Below are positions 29,513 through 37,408 of a stretch of 64,000 nucleotides of DNA, piece after piece. The stretch's first letter is position 1; each line of letters opens with the position of its first letter. A model generated the notes under the pieces. The model made no database searches. It was not told where the DNA came from and saw nothing but the letters and a program-made list of their open reading frames with translations. Source of the DNA: Chersky-840 sp963848335. GTDB lineage: Bacteria > Actinomycetota > Acidimicrobiia > Acidimicrobiales > UBA8190. The position numbers and the translations under genes were made by a program. The stretch lies in assembly GCA_963848335.1 (NCBI GenBank), contig CAWKDD010000002.1, positions 352,087 to 416,086 on the forward strand, in the 5' to 3' direction.

Positions 29513-30518
29513 TCACGCCGGATTGACCGCATGCCGGCGACGCCGCACGATGCGCGTAGCGGCCAGCCCGACGAGAGCGAGGAGCACCAGGACCGGCAGT
29601 GCCCAGCTTCCGGCGACCACGAGCCCGTCGAGCACCGCCAGCGAGTTGTGACGGAGGTAGCGCCATGCCACCGTGGCCGCGTCGGCATTCGGCCGAGCTT
29701 GCGGGGCAGGCCCGACGGGCACGCCGGGGGCGGACAGATCGGCGGTGATGGTGGCGAAGGCAGCGGAGTTCTCCAGGACCGACTGCTGGTTCTCGAGCTG
29801 CTGGAGCTGCTGCTCCACCGGGAACAGCTGGTCCTGGATCTCGAGGAAGGTGTTGATGTCGGTGGTCTGGGCGAGTTTCCCCTGCAGGAGGCTCACTTCC
29901 TCCTGGAGGACCTGGATCGTGGCCGCGTTCTGCGACACCTGGTTCGTGACGTCTTTGCCCTGGAACTGCTGGTCCGTCACCTTGCCGTACCCCGCCAGCG
30001 CGCTCATGGCCGGGCTGAAGTCCGAGTCCAGAACGTGAATGACGATGCTGCCCGAGTACCGGAGCCGATGGCGCCGTTCCCCCTCCCATCGAGGAGCTCT
30101 CGACGTAACCACCGTCGTCGGATGCCAAGCCGGCGATGCGCGTCAGCGTGGAGTTCAGCTCGCCCTTCCCGACCCGAAGGTCGATCGTGGCCGTGCGGAC
30201 GATCTGAGGGGTGAGCGCGAACATCGGAACGCTCGGAAGTGCTCCTCCATCGGCCGGGGACTGTGAGGCCGACGACTCGGTCGAGGACGAGGCCCGTGCC
30301 CCCGTCGAGCCACTGGAGGGACCCGCCAGGGCGGCGGGCCCGTGCAGGGCCGCTGCCGCGCTCGACGGTGTCCGGGCTCCCGAGTTCGAGCTCGAGCTCG
30401 CCCTCGTGCTCGAAGGCGCTCCCGCTGATCGACCCAGGAAGTGGCGGCCGACCCCGGCTCCGGTGACGACGACAACGGCGACGACAGCGATGACGATCCC
30501 CCTGCGGGTCTTGGACAC
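29513..30518 (-). CDS. DUF4349-type membrane protein, frameshifted
   Basis: The GTG start has GGAGG at 30522-30526 on the minus strand. A basic start and one hydrophobic segment (GIVIAVVAVVVVTGAGV) form a signal anchor. A Ser/Ala-rich stretch follows, then a beta-alpha region (TATIDLRVGKGELNSTLTRIAGLASDDGGYV), a coiled coil (about VSQNAATIQVLQEEVSLLQGKL to QLENQQSVLEN), and a C-terminal helix with an Arg-rich end. This is the DUF4349 layout. The frame breaks near 30055-30065, between GGGTAPSAP and RYSGSIVIHVLD. The gene converges with the anti-sigma factor, whose stop is 47 bp from its own; a shared envelope role is inference. Confidence 0.75.
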
Positions 30519-30658
30519 TGGTGCCTCCTCCCACGACGACCCGGCGCGCGACGGCGGGCAGACCGGTCCGAGTTGATCCGGCGCCTGTTGGACGAAGCGC
30601 TCGTCGATGGAGTTCCCGGGAGTGCCGCGACCGCGTCGGGTCGCTCCCGGTGCCGGCG

Positions 30659-30871
30659 TCAGCTCCCGGCAGGTACGCCAGAGCCGTTCGGCGCCAGTCG
30701 ACCCGGTGCGGGAGGCACCGCCGGCCAGGTGTCGAAGCTGCCCCGCGGGGGACCGGGCACGCCCGGTCTTCCGGCCGTTCGCCCGAGCGCGGCCCGGCCC
30801 GCGGCCACGCCCACGACCGCCAGCACCGCCACGACCATCGACCAGCCCAGACCCCGCCACACCCGTCGCAC
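30659..30871 (-). CDS. Small single-helix membrane protein
   Basis: About 70 residues with one hydrophobic helix (WSMVVAVLAVVGVAAG) after a basic start, and FDTWPAVPPAP near the C-terminus. That pattern is reminiscent of short actinobacterial membrane proteins with a TWPxVP segment. A minus-strand TACGCT element lies 6 nt before the GTG at 30871. The reading could also be a chance frame, because this stretch is close to the divergent leuA promoter. Function unknown. Confidence 0.4.
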   Translation of the reverse strand: MRRVWRGLGWSMVVAVLAVVGVAAGRAALGRTAGRPGVPGPPRGSFDTWPAVPPAPGRLAPNGSGVPAGS

Positions 30872-30906
30872 CACGCCAGCGTAGATCGGGCCGACCGGCA
30901 GCGTGC

Positions 30907-30935
30907 TTGACCTACGGCCCCTGTTTTGCAAGCAT
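30907..30935 (+). promoter_or_regulatory. Promoter of the leuA leader
   Basis: TTGACC at 30907-30912 and AAGCAT at 30930-30935 are 17 nt apart. The leader ATG is 10 nt further on, matching the ilvB and leuB leaders. Confidence 0.55.
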
Positions 30936-30945
30936 GGAGCTCACC

Positions 30946-30987
30946 ATGCGTGAGTGCCGGTACATCCAGGCCCTGCTTCTTACCTGA
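30946..30987 (+). CDS. leuA leader peptide (13 residues)
   Basis: The frame reads MRECRYIQALLLT and stops with TGA. Three consecutive Leu codons (CTG CTT CTT) sit next to the stop. CTT is rare here and two are used together, which fits a sensor of leucyl-tRNA charging. An in-frame ATG at 30934 would add MELT but overlaps the -10 element, so the shorter leaderless peptide is preferred. Confidence 0.75.
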   Translation: MRECRYIQALLLT

Positions 30988-31052
30988 CGGCGAGCGCCAC
31001 ATCGCGCTCGCCGAACCGCCCCCTGTGCCTCATGGCCAGGGGGTTTCTTCTT
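30988..31052 (+). terminator. leuA attenuator: pause hairpin and terminator
   Basis: The first hairpin pairs CGGCGAGCG (30988-30996) with CGCTCGCCG (31005-31013), nine perfect pairs beginning right after the leader stop. The terminator pairs CCCCCTG (31019-31025) with CAGGGGG (31037-31043), with three further inner pairs, and is followed by TTTCTTCTT. Confidence 0.75.
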
Positions 31053-31160
31053 GGGCCGAGAGACGCCGGAGCCCGACGATGACCCTCCCGAACAACACGA
31101 GGCACGACACCACAGTTGGCACGAGCACACCAGACAGGACACGAGAGTGAGGACAGGCCG

Positions 31161-32792
31161 ATGAGCGAGCAGCCCAACGCCAAGCGAGGAAAAAAGCAGT
31201 CCGACCCGCCCGCCGGGGAAAGCACCCTGGGCGGTGGCGTTGGACACCTCGTCGTCTTCGACACGACCCTGCGTGACGGAGAGCAGTCTCCGGGAATCTC
31301 GCTCGACGTGGCCGAGAAGCTCGAGATCGCCGAGCAGCTCGCCAGGGTGGGAGTCGACTACATCGAAGCCGGCTTCCCCGTTGCCAGCCAAGGGGACTTC
31401 GACGCTGTGCAGGCGATCGCCCGCTCGGTCGGCAACGCGCCGCAGGCCCCCGCCATCTGCGGCCTGTCCCGCACTCAGCTCTCGGACGTGGACCGCTGCT
31501 GGGAGGCGGTGCGTGACGCGGCGCGCTCGCGCATCCATGTGTTCATCTCGACGAGCCCCCAGCACATGGAGCACATGCTGAAGATGACCCAGGCCCAGGT
31601 GCTGGCCGAAACGCGCGGAGGGGTGGCTCGGGCCAGAGAGCACACCGACGACGTGGAGTTCAGCCCCCAGGATGCGACCCGCACGCCTCTCGACTTCATG
31701 TTGGAGGTGCTGAGGGCCGCGGTCGAGTCGGGTGCGACCACATTGAACATCCCCGACACCGTCGGGTACGGCATCCCGTGGGACTTCGGCGCCCTCATCC
31801 AGCACATTCGCAAGGAGGTCCCCGGCGACTACATCCTGTCGACCCATTGCCACAACGACCTTGGACTGGCCACCGCCAACACCCTGGCCGGAGTGCAGGC
31901 CGGGGCGCGCCAAGTCGAGGTGTGCGTGAACGGTCTCGGCGAGCGCGCCGGCAACGCCGCCCTCGAGGAGGTCGTGATGGCTTTCCGGATCCGGCCCGAC
32001 CAATTCCCCGGCGTCACCACCACGGTTCGAACCGAGGAGCTGGCCCGTGCCTCACGGCTCGTGGCGCGTCTCACGGGCTATCCCGTCCAGTACAACAAGG
32101 CCGTGGTGGGGCGCAATGCCTTCGCACACGAGTCCGGCATCCACCAGCACGGTGTTCTCGCCGATCGGTCGACCTACGAGATCATCGAGGCGGCGAGCGT
32201 GGGACAGGTGGGACGCCAGATCGTCCTCGGCAAGCATTCCGGACGGCATGCGTTCGCCAACACGCTCGACAAGATGGGCATCCATGTCCAAGGCGACGGC
32301 CTCAACCAGGCCTTCACCCGTTTCAAGGAGCTGGCCGACCGCAAGGTCGAGATCACCGAGGCCGACCTCGAGGCGATCGTGGCCGAGGAGCTCGGCCAGG
32401 ACCTGGTGGAAGGGTTCCATCTCGAGGCGCTCGAGGTCGCGGGCGGAACCGTGGGCATGCCCCGCGCCCGCGTCGTGGTCAGCCGGTCCGGGGACAAGGT
32501 CGAGGCCAGCGCGGAGGGAAACGGCATGATCGACGCCGCATGCTCCGCCATCCGGACGGCCACGAAAGTCGAGTCTCGACTGATCGGGTTCAACGTGTCG
32601 TCGGTCACCGGGGGAGTCGACGCCTTGGGAGACGTGGTCGTGCAGCTCGAGGACGCAGGGCTCAAGGTGTCGGGCCGCGGTGTCTCCACCGATGTGGTGG
32701 AGGCATCGGCCCGCGCTTATCTGGCCGCGGTGAACCGACTCGTCCGGATCCGTGCTCGCAACGAGCAACGAGAGCTCGAGATCGGGCCCTAG
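31161..32792 (+). CDS. leuA: 2-isopropylmalate synthase
   Basis: Condenses 2-oxoisovalerate with acetyl-CoA, the first leucine-specific step. The 543-residue protein is of the bacterial LeuA type I form (about 500-540 residues). It has the HMGL-like barrel start VFDTTLRDGEQSPG, the metal-binding HCHNDLGLA, the signature NGLGERAGNAALEEV, HQHGVL later in the barrel, and a C-terminal leucine-binding regulatory domain. GAGGAC at 31149 precedes the ATG. Feedback inhibition by leucine is expected in addition to the upstream attenuator. Confidence 0.95.
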   Translation: MSEQPNAKRGKKQSDPPAGESTLGGGVGHLVVFDTTLRDGEQSPGISLDVAEKLEIAEQLARVGVDYIEAGFPVASQGDFDAVQAIARSVGNAPQAPAICGLSRTQLSDVDRCWEAVRDAARSRIHVFISTSPQHMEHMLKMTQAQVLAETRGGVARAREHTDDVEFSPQDATRTPLDFMLEVLRAAVESGATTLNIPDTVGYGIPWDFGALIQHIRKEVPGDYILSTHCHNDLGLATANTLAGVQAGARQVEVCVNGLGERAGNAALEEVVMAFRIRPDQFPGVTTTVRTEELARASRLVARLTGYPVQYNKAVVGRNAFAHESGIHQHGVLADRSTYEIIEAASVGQVGRQIVLGKHSGRHAFANTLDKMGIHVQGDGLNQAFTRFKELADRKVEITEADLEAIVAEELGQDLVEGFHLEALEVAGGTVGMPRARVVVSRSGDKVEASAEGNGMIDAACSAIRTATKVESRLIGFNVSSVTGGVDALGDVVVQLEDAGLKVSGRGVSTDVVEASARAYLAAVNRLVRIRARNEQRELEIGP

Positions 32793-32794
32793 AG

Positions 32795-33202
32795 CTAGGC
32801 GGCGGGCTGGATCTCCGACGTGCAGTAGGCGCAGCGGTGGGCCTGGGCGGGGATCTCGCTCAAGCATTGGGGGCAGTCGCGGGTGCCCTCCTCGGCCTCC
32901 TCGCCCCTCTTGCGGCGCGCCGTCAGCGCGTTGACCGGCTTGACGACGAAGAAGAACACGGCCGCGGCGATGACCACGAACGAGATGAGGGAATTGAGGA
33001 ACTTCCCATAGGAGAAGACGCTGTGGTTGACCGTGAAGGAAAGGCTGTCGAAATTGGCCTTCCCGGGGATGGACACCAGCGGCGTGAGCAAGTTGCCGAC
33101 GAACGACGTGACGACGGCACCGAAGGCGAGGCCGATGACCACGCCGATGGCCAGGTCCACCACGTTGCCTCGCAAGATGAACGCTTTGAAGTCCTTCAGC
33201 AC
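32795..33202 (-). CDS. mscL: Large-conductance mechanosensitive channel with zinc-ribbon tail
   Basis: Pressure-relief channel of the inner membrane. The 135-residue protein starts with LKDFKAFILRGNVVDLAIGVVIG (N-terminal helix and TM1), has the periplasmic loop, and TM2 (LISFVVIAAAVFFFVV). The cytoplasmic tail ends in two CxxC pairs (CPQC and CAYC), a zinc ribbon absent from the E. coli protein. The start is GTG with GGAGG upstream. The stop is next to the leuA stop in a convergent arrangement. Confidence 0.95.
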   Translation of the reverse strand: MLKDFKAFILRGNVVDLAIGVVIGLAFGAVVTSFVGNLLTPLVSIPGKANFDSLSFTVNHSVFSYGKFLNSLISFVVIAAAVFFFVVKPVNALTARRKRGEEAEEGTRDCPQCLSEIPAQAHRCAYCTSEIQPAA

Positions 33203-33411
33203 GTTGCCTCCTCTGTCGTTCGGTCTCCGGATCCGTGTGTCACTCGACTCTTCAGGTTCCCCTGCTGTGCGGTCCGTCTGCGGACAACCCTGTCTGCAGC
33301 ACGGCGACGAGGCCCGACGCTACGCGAGTCCGGGACAGACGTCGACGGCCCGTCCCGAGACCGATGCCGGACGCCACGACCGCGACCGGCGCCGACGGGG
33401 CCAGGGAAGGC

Positions 33412-34026
33412 TCAGTGGGCTGGCGTCGAGGGAGATCCCGCGCTGGGCATCCAAGGCGAGCGTGTGCCCTCGTAGGCCGAGATCTCCTTCACGTGGCGCA
33501 GGGTCAACCCGATGTCGTCCCAACCGTTGAGCAGTCGCTCTCGCGTGAACTCGTCGAGCGGGAACGAGCCCTCGAGCCCGGCGGCAGGCGCCTCGATCGT
33601 CCCGCGGGCGACGTCGATCGTGAGCTCGAGAGTGGAATCGGCCACCACGGCGTCGAGGAGGGCGCGCCCCAGAGCCGCATCGACCTCCACGGGAAGGAGC
33701 CCCTGCTTCGTACAGTTGTTGCGAAAGATGTCGGCGAATCGGGGCGACACGACGGCCTCGAACCCGTAGTCGAGAAGCGCCCATACCGCATGCTCACGAG
33801 AGGAGCCGGTGCCGAAGTTCGGCCCGGCGACGAGGATGTTGGCTCCCGCGTACTGAGCCTCGTTCAGCACGAAGTTGCGGTCGTCACGCCACTCCGAGAA
33901 GAGTCCGGCGCCGAACCCGGTGCGCTCGACGCGCTTGAGCCAGTCCGACGGGATGATCTGGTCGGTGTCGACGTCGGAGCGATCGAGGGGAACGGCGTGT
34001 CCGGTGATGACGGTGACGGGCTTCAC
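33412..34026 (-). CDS. leuD: 3-isopropylmalate dehydratase, small subunit
   Basis: Swivel-domain subunit of isopropylmalate isomerase. The 204-residue protein has the TGHAVPLDRSDVDTDQIIPSDWLK start and the GPNFGTGSSREHAVWAL motif that contacts substrate. It follows leuC on the minus strand with a short gap. With LeuC it also isomerises citramalate in the CimA route to isoleucine. Confidence 0.97.
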   Translation of the reverse strand: MKPVTVITGHAVPLDRSDVDTDQIIPSDWLKRVERTGFGAGLFSEWRDDRNFVLNEAQYAGANILVAGPNFGTGSSREHAVWALLDYGFEAVVSPRFADIFRNNCTKQGLLPVEVDAALGRALLDAVVADSTLELTIDVARGTIEAPAAGLEGSFPLDEFTRERLLNGWDDIGLTLRHVKEISAYEGTRSPWMPSAGSPSTPAH

Positions 34027-34062
34027 GACGGCCGGCCCGGGATCATGACCACACCTGGGAGC

Positions 34063-35514
34063 TCACGACAGCTCCTCGGGGGTGGCGAAGTGCCCCGCCA
34101 CCGCGGTGGCTGCCGCCACGGCCGGGGAGACCAGATGGGTGCGTCCCCCCCGGCCCTGACGTCCCTCGAAATTCCGGTTGGACGTCGAAGCGCAGCGCTC
34201 GCCCGGCGCGAGCTTGTCTGGGTTCATGGCCAGGCACATCGAGCAGCCCGGCTCGCGCCACTCGAAGCCGGCGGCGACGAAGACCTTGTCGAGCCCCTCC
34301 GCCTCGGCCTGGGCCTTGACCGGGTGTGAGCCCGGGACGACCAGCGCGCGCAACCCCGGCCGGGTGTGCCGGCCGGCGAGGACGTCGGCGGCGGAGCGGA
34401 GGTCCTCGATGCGCGAGTTCGTGCACGACCCGATGAAGACGGTGTCGACCGTCACGTCGCGCATCGCCGTGCCCGCGGCCAGCCCCATGTACTCGAGTGC
34501 TCGGGCCGCCGCTTCGCGCTCGGCGGGCTCCGCGAAGCTCGAAGGGTCCGGGACGTGCCCGGAGATGGGGACGACCTGAGCCGGATTGGTGCCCCACGTG
34601 ACGTGGGGCGCGATGGCGGTGGCGTCGATCGACACGGACTTGTCGAAGGCCGCGCCGTCGTCGGTGGTGAGGCCGCGCCAGTCGTCGAGCGCCCGTTCCC
34701 ACATCCGGCCCGTGGGCGCGTGGCGGCGGCCCTCCAGGTAGGCGAAGGTGGTGTCGTCGGGGGCGATCATCCCGGCCCGGGCGCCGGCCTCGATGGACAT
34801 GTTGCACATCGTCATCCGCCCCTCCATGGTCAGGGCGCGGATGGCGGGGCCGCGGTACTCGAGGACGTGGCCCATCCCCCCGCTGGTGCCGATGCGCCCG
34901 ATGACGGCGAGGATGATGTCCTTGGCGGTGACACCGGCGGGGGCGTCACCGTCGATCTCGATGGCCATGGTGGCGAGACGCTGCTGGGGAAGGGTCTGTG
35001 TGGCGAGGACGTGCTCGACCTCGGAGGTGCCGATGCCGAACGCCAGCGCGCCGAAAGCGCCATGTGTCGAAGTGTGGCTGTCGCCGCACACGATGGTCAT
35101 GCCGGGCTGGGTGAGCCCCAGCTCGGGGCCGATGATGTGGACGATGCCCTGGTTGGAATGGCCCATCGGGTAGCACGTGATCCCGAATTCGGCGCAGTTG
35201 GCCGAGAGGACCTCGAGCTGCCGCGCCGATACCGGGTCGGCCACGGGCTTGTCGATGTCGGTGGTGGGGACGTTGTGGTCGGCGGTGGCGACGGTGAGCT
35301 CGGGGTGGCGCACGGACCTGCCGGCGAGCCGGAGCCCGTCGAAGGCCTGAGGGGACGTGACCTCGTGGACCAGGTGCAGGTCGATGAACAGCAGGTCCGG
35401 CTCACCCTCGGCTCGATGGACGAGGTGCCGCTCCCACACCTTGTCGCTGAGTGTGCGGGGCCTCTGTGCGCCGGTGCCGGACTTCGGGGTACCGCTGGCG
35501 TGCGTGCCGACCAC
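34063..35514 (-). CDS. leuC: 3-isopropylmalate dehydratase, large subunit
   Basis: Aconitase-family subunit holding a [4Fe-4S] cluster. The 483 residues include DLHLVHEVTSPQAF, CGDSHTSTHGAFG, the cluster cysteines in FIGSCTNSR and CSMCLAMNPD, and SNRNFEGRQGRGG near the end. The GTG at 35514 is three bases after the greA stop, so greA-leuC-leuD form a minus-strand operon. Confidence 0.97.
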   Translation of the reverse strand: MVGTHASGTPKSGTGAQRPRTLSDKVWERHLVHRAEGEPDLLFIDLHLVHEVTSPQAFDGLRLAGRSVRHPELTVATADHNVPTTDIDKPVADPVSARQLEVLSANCAEFGITCYPMGHSNQGIVHIIGPELGLTQPGMTIVCGDSHTSTHGAFGALAFGIGTSEVEHVLATQTLPQQRLATMAIEIDGDAPAGVTAKDIILAVIGRIGTSGGMGHVLEYRGPAIRALTMEGRMTMCNMSIEAGARAGMIAPDDTTFAYLEGRRHAPTGRMWERALDDWRGLTTDDGAAFDKSVSIDATAIAPHVTWGTNPAQVVPISGHVPDPSSFAEPAEREAAARALEYMGLAAGTAMRDVTVDTVFIGSCTNSRIEDLRSAADVLAGRHTRPGLRALVVPGSHPVKAQAEAEGLDKVFVAAGFEWREPGCSMCLAMNPDKLAPGERCASTSNRNFEGRQGRGGRTHLVSPAVAAATAVAGHFATPEELS

Positions 35515-35517
35515 GGA

Positions 35518-36000
35518 TCAGCTGCCGATCTGCACGATCTCGACGCGCAGCGTGCCCCCCGGGGCCTGGTACTCGACCACGTCACCGGCGGTCTTGCCGA
35601 GCAGGGCCTGTCCCAGCGGTGAGCCGGGGGACACCACGTTGAGCTCGTCGTGGCGCTCCTCGATGGACCCGACGAGGAACCGCTCGATCTCCTCGTCGCC
35701 GGCGTAGCGGATGGCGACGACGGAGCCGGCCGCCACCGTGGCGGAGCTCCCCACGGCCTCGTCGTCGACGACGACGGCATGTCCCAGGGTGTGCTGGAGC
35801 CGCCGGATCCGAGATTCCATCTTCCCCTGGGTGTCCTTGGCGGCGTGATAGTCACCGTTCTCGGACAGGTCTCCGAGGGCCCGGGCCGCCTCGATGGCAC
35901 GTGCGATCTCGACCCGGCCCCGGGTCGTGAGGTCCTCGAGCTCGGCCTGCAGGCGTTCGAAGGTGGCCTGGGTGAGGTGGGTGGACTCGTCGTCGGTCAC
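35518..36000 (-). CDS. greA: Transcription elongation factor GreA
   Basis: Rescues backtracked RNA polymerase by stimulating transcript cleavage. The 160-residue protein has the N-terminal coiled coil with the acidic tip (EAARALGDLSENGDYHAAKD) and the C-terminal FKBP-like domain (SPLGQALLGKTAGDVVEY). The GTG at 36000 is chosen because a minus-strand TACCCT element lies 8 nt upstream; the frame is open further upstream but without coding character. It leads the leuCD operon. Confidence 0.93.
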   Translation of the reverse strand: MTDDESTHLTQATFERLQAELEDLTTRGRVEIARAIEAARALGDLSENGDYHAAKDTQGKMESRIRRLQHTLGHAVVVDDEAVGSSATVAAGSVVAIRYAGDEEIERFLVGSIEERHDELNVVSPGSPLGQALLGKTAGDVVEYQAPGGTLRVEIVQIGS

Positions 36001-36008
36001 GGCCCTCA

Positions 36009-36014
36009 AGGGTA
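36009..36014 (-). promoter_or_regulatory. -10 element TACCCT of greA-leuC-leuD
   Basis: On the minus strand TACCCT is followed by 8 nt and the greA GTG. No attenuator is visible, so leuCD may not share the leuA and leuB control. Confidence 0.4.
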
Positions 36015-36143
36015 CCGGCTCGATGGGGCCCCTTCGGTGGGTGAAGCCCCCTGCACCGAGGTCCGGGTGTCCCGGCGACCCGGCCGGCGGCCTCCCCACC
36101 GCCCCCGCCCGGGAGCGCAGCTGCGACCGGGCTCCGGGCGTGG

Positions 36144-36173
36144 TTGACGTGGCAGGTCGAGGCGCGGGAGACT
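36144..36173 (+). promoter_or_regulatory. Promoter of the leuB leader
   Basis: TTGACG at 36144-36149 and GAGACT at 36168-36173 are 18 nt apart, and the leader ATG follows after 9 nt. Confidence 0.55.
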
Positions 36174-36182
36174 GGTTCTCCG

Positions 36183-36221
36183 ATGGGAACACCGAGCGCA
36201 CCCGTAATCGTCATCGAATAG
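36183..36221 (+). CDS. leuB-ilvE-cimA leader peptide (12 residues)
   Basis: The frame reads MGTPSAPVIVIE and stops with TAG. The four residues Val-Ile-Val-Ile (GTA ATC GTC ATC) precede the last codon. There is no leucine at all, although the first gene of the operon is a leucine gene. This suits an operon whose downstream genes include ilvE and cimA, needed for Ile and Val. The TAG overlaps the first base of the attenuator hairpin. Confidence 0.72.
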   Translation: MGTPSAPVIVIE

Positions 36222-36276
36222 GCGCACACCCGACTGGTGTGCGCCTCCCCGACCGTCCACGTTGTGGGCGGTTTTT
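36221..36276 (+). terminator. leuB attenuator: pause hairpin and terminator
   Basis: A perfect ten-pair hairpin joins GGCGCACACC (36221-36230) with GGTGTGCGCC (36236-36245) around CGACT. The terminator pairs CCGTCCAC (36253-36260) with GTGGGCGG (36264-36271) around GTT, and is followed by five T. Its form closely matches the ilvB and leuA attenuators. Confidence 0.78.
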
Positions 36277-36339
36277 CATTTTCCGGGGTGGGAGCCCACA
36301 CCGACCCCACTCCTGACCCCATCGAGACCGAATCCCGAG

Positions 36340-36369
36340 CCAGAGACCAGAGACCAGAGACCAGAGACC
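36340..36369. repeat. Short tandem repeat CCAGAGA before leuB
   Basis: About four copies of a 7-bp unit lie between the attenuator terminator and the leuB ATG, in the place of a ribosome binding site. No good Shine-Dalgarno sequence is otherwise seen. Copy number could vary and might change leuB translation. Confidence 0.8.
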
Positions 36370-36370
36370 G

Positions 36371-37405
36371 ATGAGCACACCCAGGACCCACAAAGTGGCC
36401 GTGATCGGCGGCGACGGCATCGGCCCCGAGGTGCTGGCCGAGGCGCTCAAGGTCGTCGCCGCCACCGGCGTCATCCTCGACACCACCGACTTCGAGCTCG
36501 GTGCCTCCCACTACCTGCGCACCGGCGAGGTCCTTCCCGACGCCACCCTCGAACAGCTCCGCGGCTTCGACGCCATCCTCCTCGGAGCGGTGGGCCCGCC
36601 CGTGGGCTCGACTGAGGTCCCGAGCGGCTTGCTCGAGCGGGGCCTGCTCCTGCGCCTGCGGTTCGAGCTGGACCTCTACGTGAACCTGCGGCCCTTCGTG
36701 GGGATGGCCGGGGCGCCCGCACCCGACTGCGACTTCGTCGTCGTGCGCGAGAACACCGAGGGGACCTACGCGGGAGAAGGCGGGTTCCTGCGCCGCAACA
36801 CGCCCAACGAAGTGGCCACGCAGGGCTCGGTGAACACCCGCATGGGTGTCGAGCGGTGTGTCCGCTTCGCATTCGAGCTGGCGGCGCGACGCCCCCGTCA
36901 TCACCTCACTCTGGTGCACAAGACCAACGTCCTCACCTTCTCGGGCGACCTGTGGCAGCGGGTGGTCGACGAGGTGGCCCCCGAATTCCCCGGCGTGACC
37001 CGCGACTACAACCACGTCGACGCGGCCTGCATCTACCTCGTGGAGAGACCCGACCGCTACGACGTCATCGTGACCGACAACCTCTTCGGCGACATCCTGA
37101 CGGACCTGGCCGGCGCGGTGGCGGGGGGGATCGGTTTCGCGGCCTCGGCCAACCTGAACCCGGCGCGCACCGGCCCTTCGCTGTTCGAGCCCGTCCACGG
37201 TGCCGCCCACGACATCGTCGGCTCCGGCACCGCCAATCCGGTGGCGGCGGTGCGCTCGGCGGCCCTGATGCTCGAGCACCTGGGCGAGGCCGACGGAGCC
37301 GAGCGGATCAGCAAGGCCGTCACCTCCTACCTGGCCGAGCAGGCGCCCGGCTCTCACGTTTCGTCCACCGTCGCCGTCGGCGACGCCATTGCAGAAAGGC
37401 TCTGA
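36371..37405 (+). CDS. leuB: 3-isopropylmalate dehydrogenase
   Basis: NAD-dependent oxidative decarboxylase, third step of leucine synthesis and also of the citramalate pathway. The 344-residue protein has VAVIGGDGIGPEV at the start, the substrate-binding LLRLRFELDLYVNLRP, and the metal-binding DNLFGDILTDLAGAVAGG. It is slightly shorter than E. coli LeuB and resembles the actinobacterial form. It is followed after 3 bp by ilvE. Confidence 0.96.
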   Translation: MSTPRTHKVAVIGGDGIGPEVLAEALKVVAATGVILDTTDFELGASHYLRTGEVLPDATLEQLRGFDAILLGAVGPPVGSTEVPSGLLERGLLLRLRFELDLYVNLRPFVGMAGAPAPDCDFVVVRENTEGTYAGEGGFLRRNTPNEVATQGSVNTRMGVERCVRFAFELAARRPRHHLTLVHKTNVLTFSGDLWQRVVDEVAPEFPGVTRDYNHVDAACIYLVERPDRYDVIVTDNLFGDILTDLAGAVAGGIGFAASANLNPARTGPSLFEPVHGAAHDIVGSGTANPVAAVRSAALMLEHLGEADGAERISKAVTSYLAEQAPGSHVSSTVAVGDAIAERL

Positions 37406-37408
37406 CCC

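Noticed and set aside
36006..36260. A minus-strand gene between greA and leuB
   Set aside because: The stretch is better explained by the greA promoter and the leuB leader, and the frame has no coding features.
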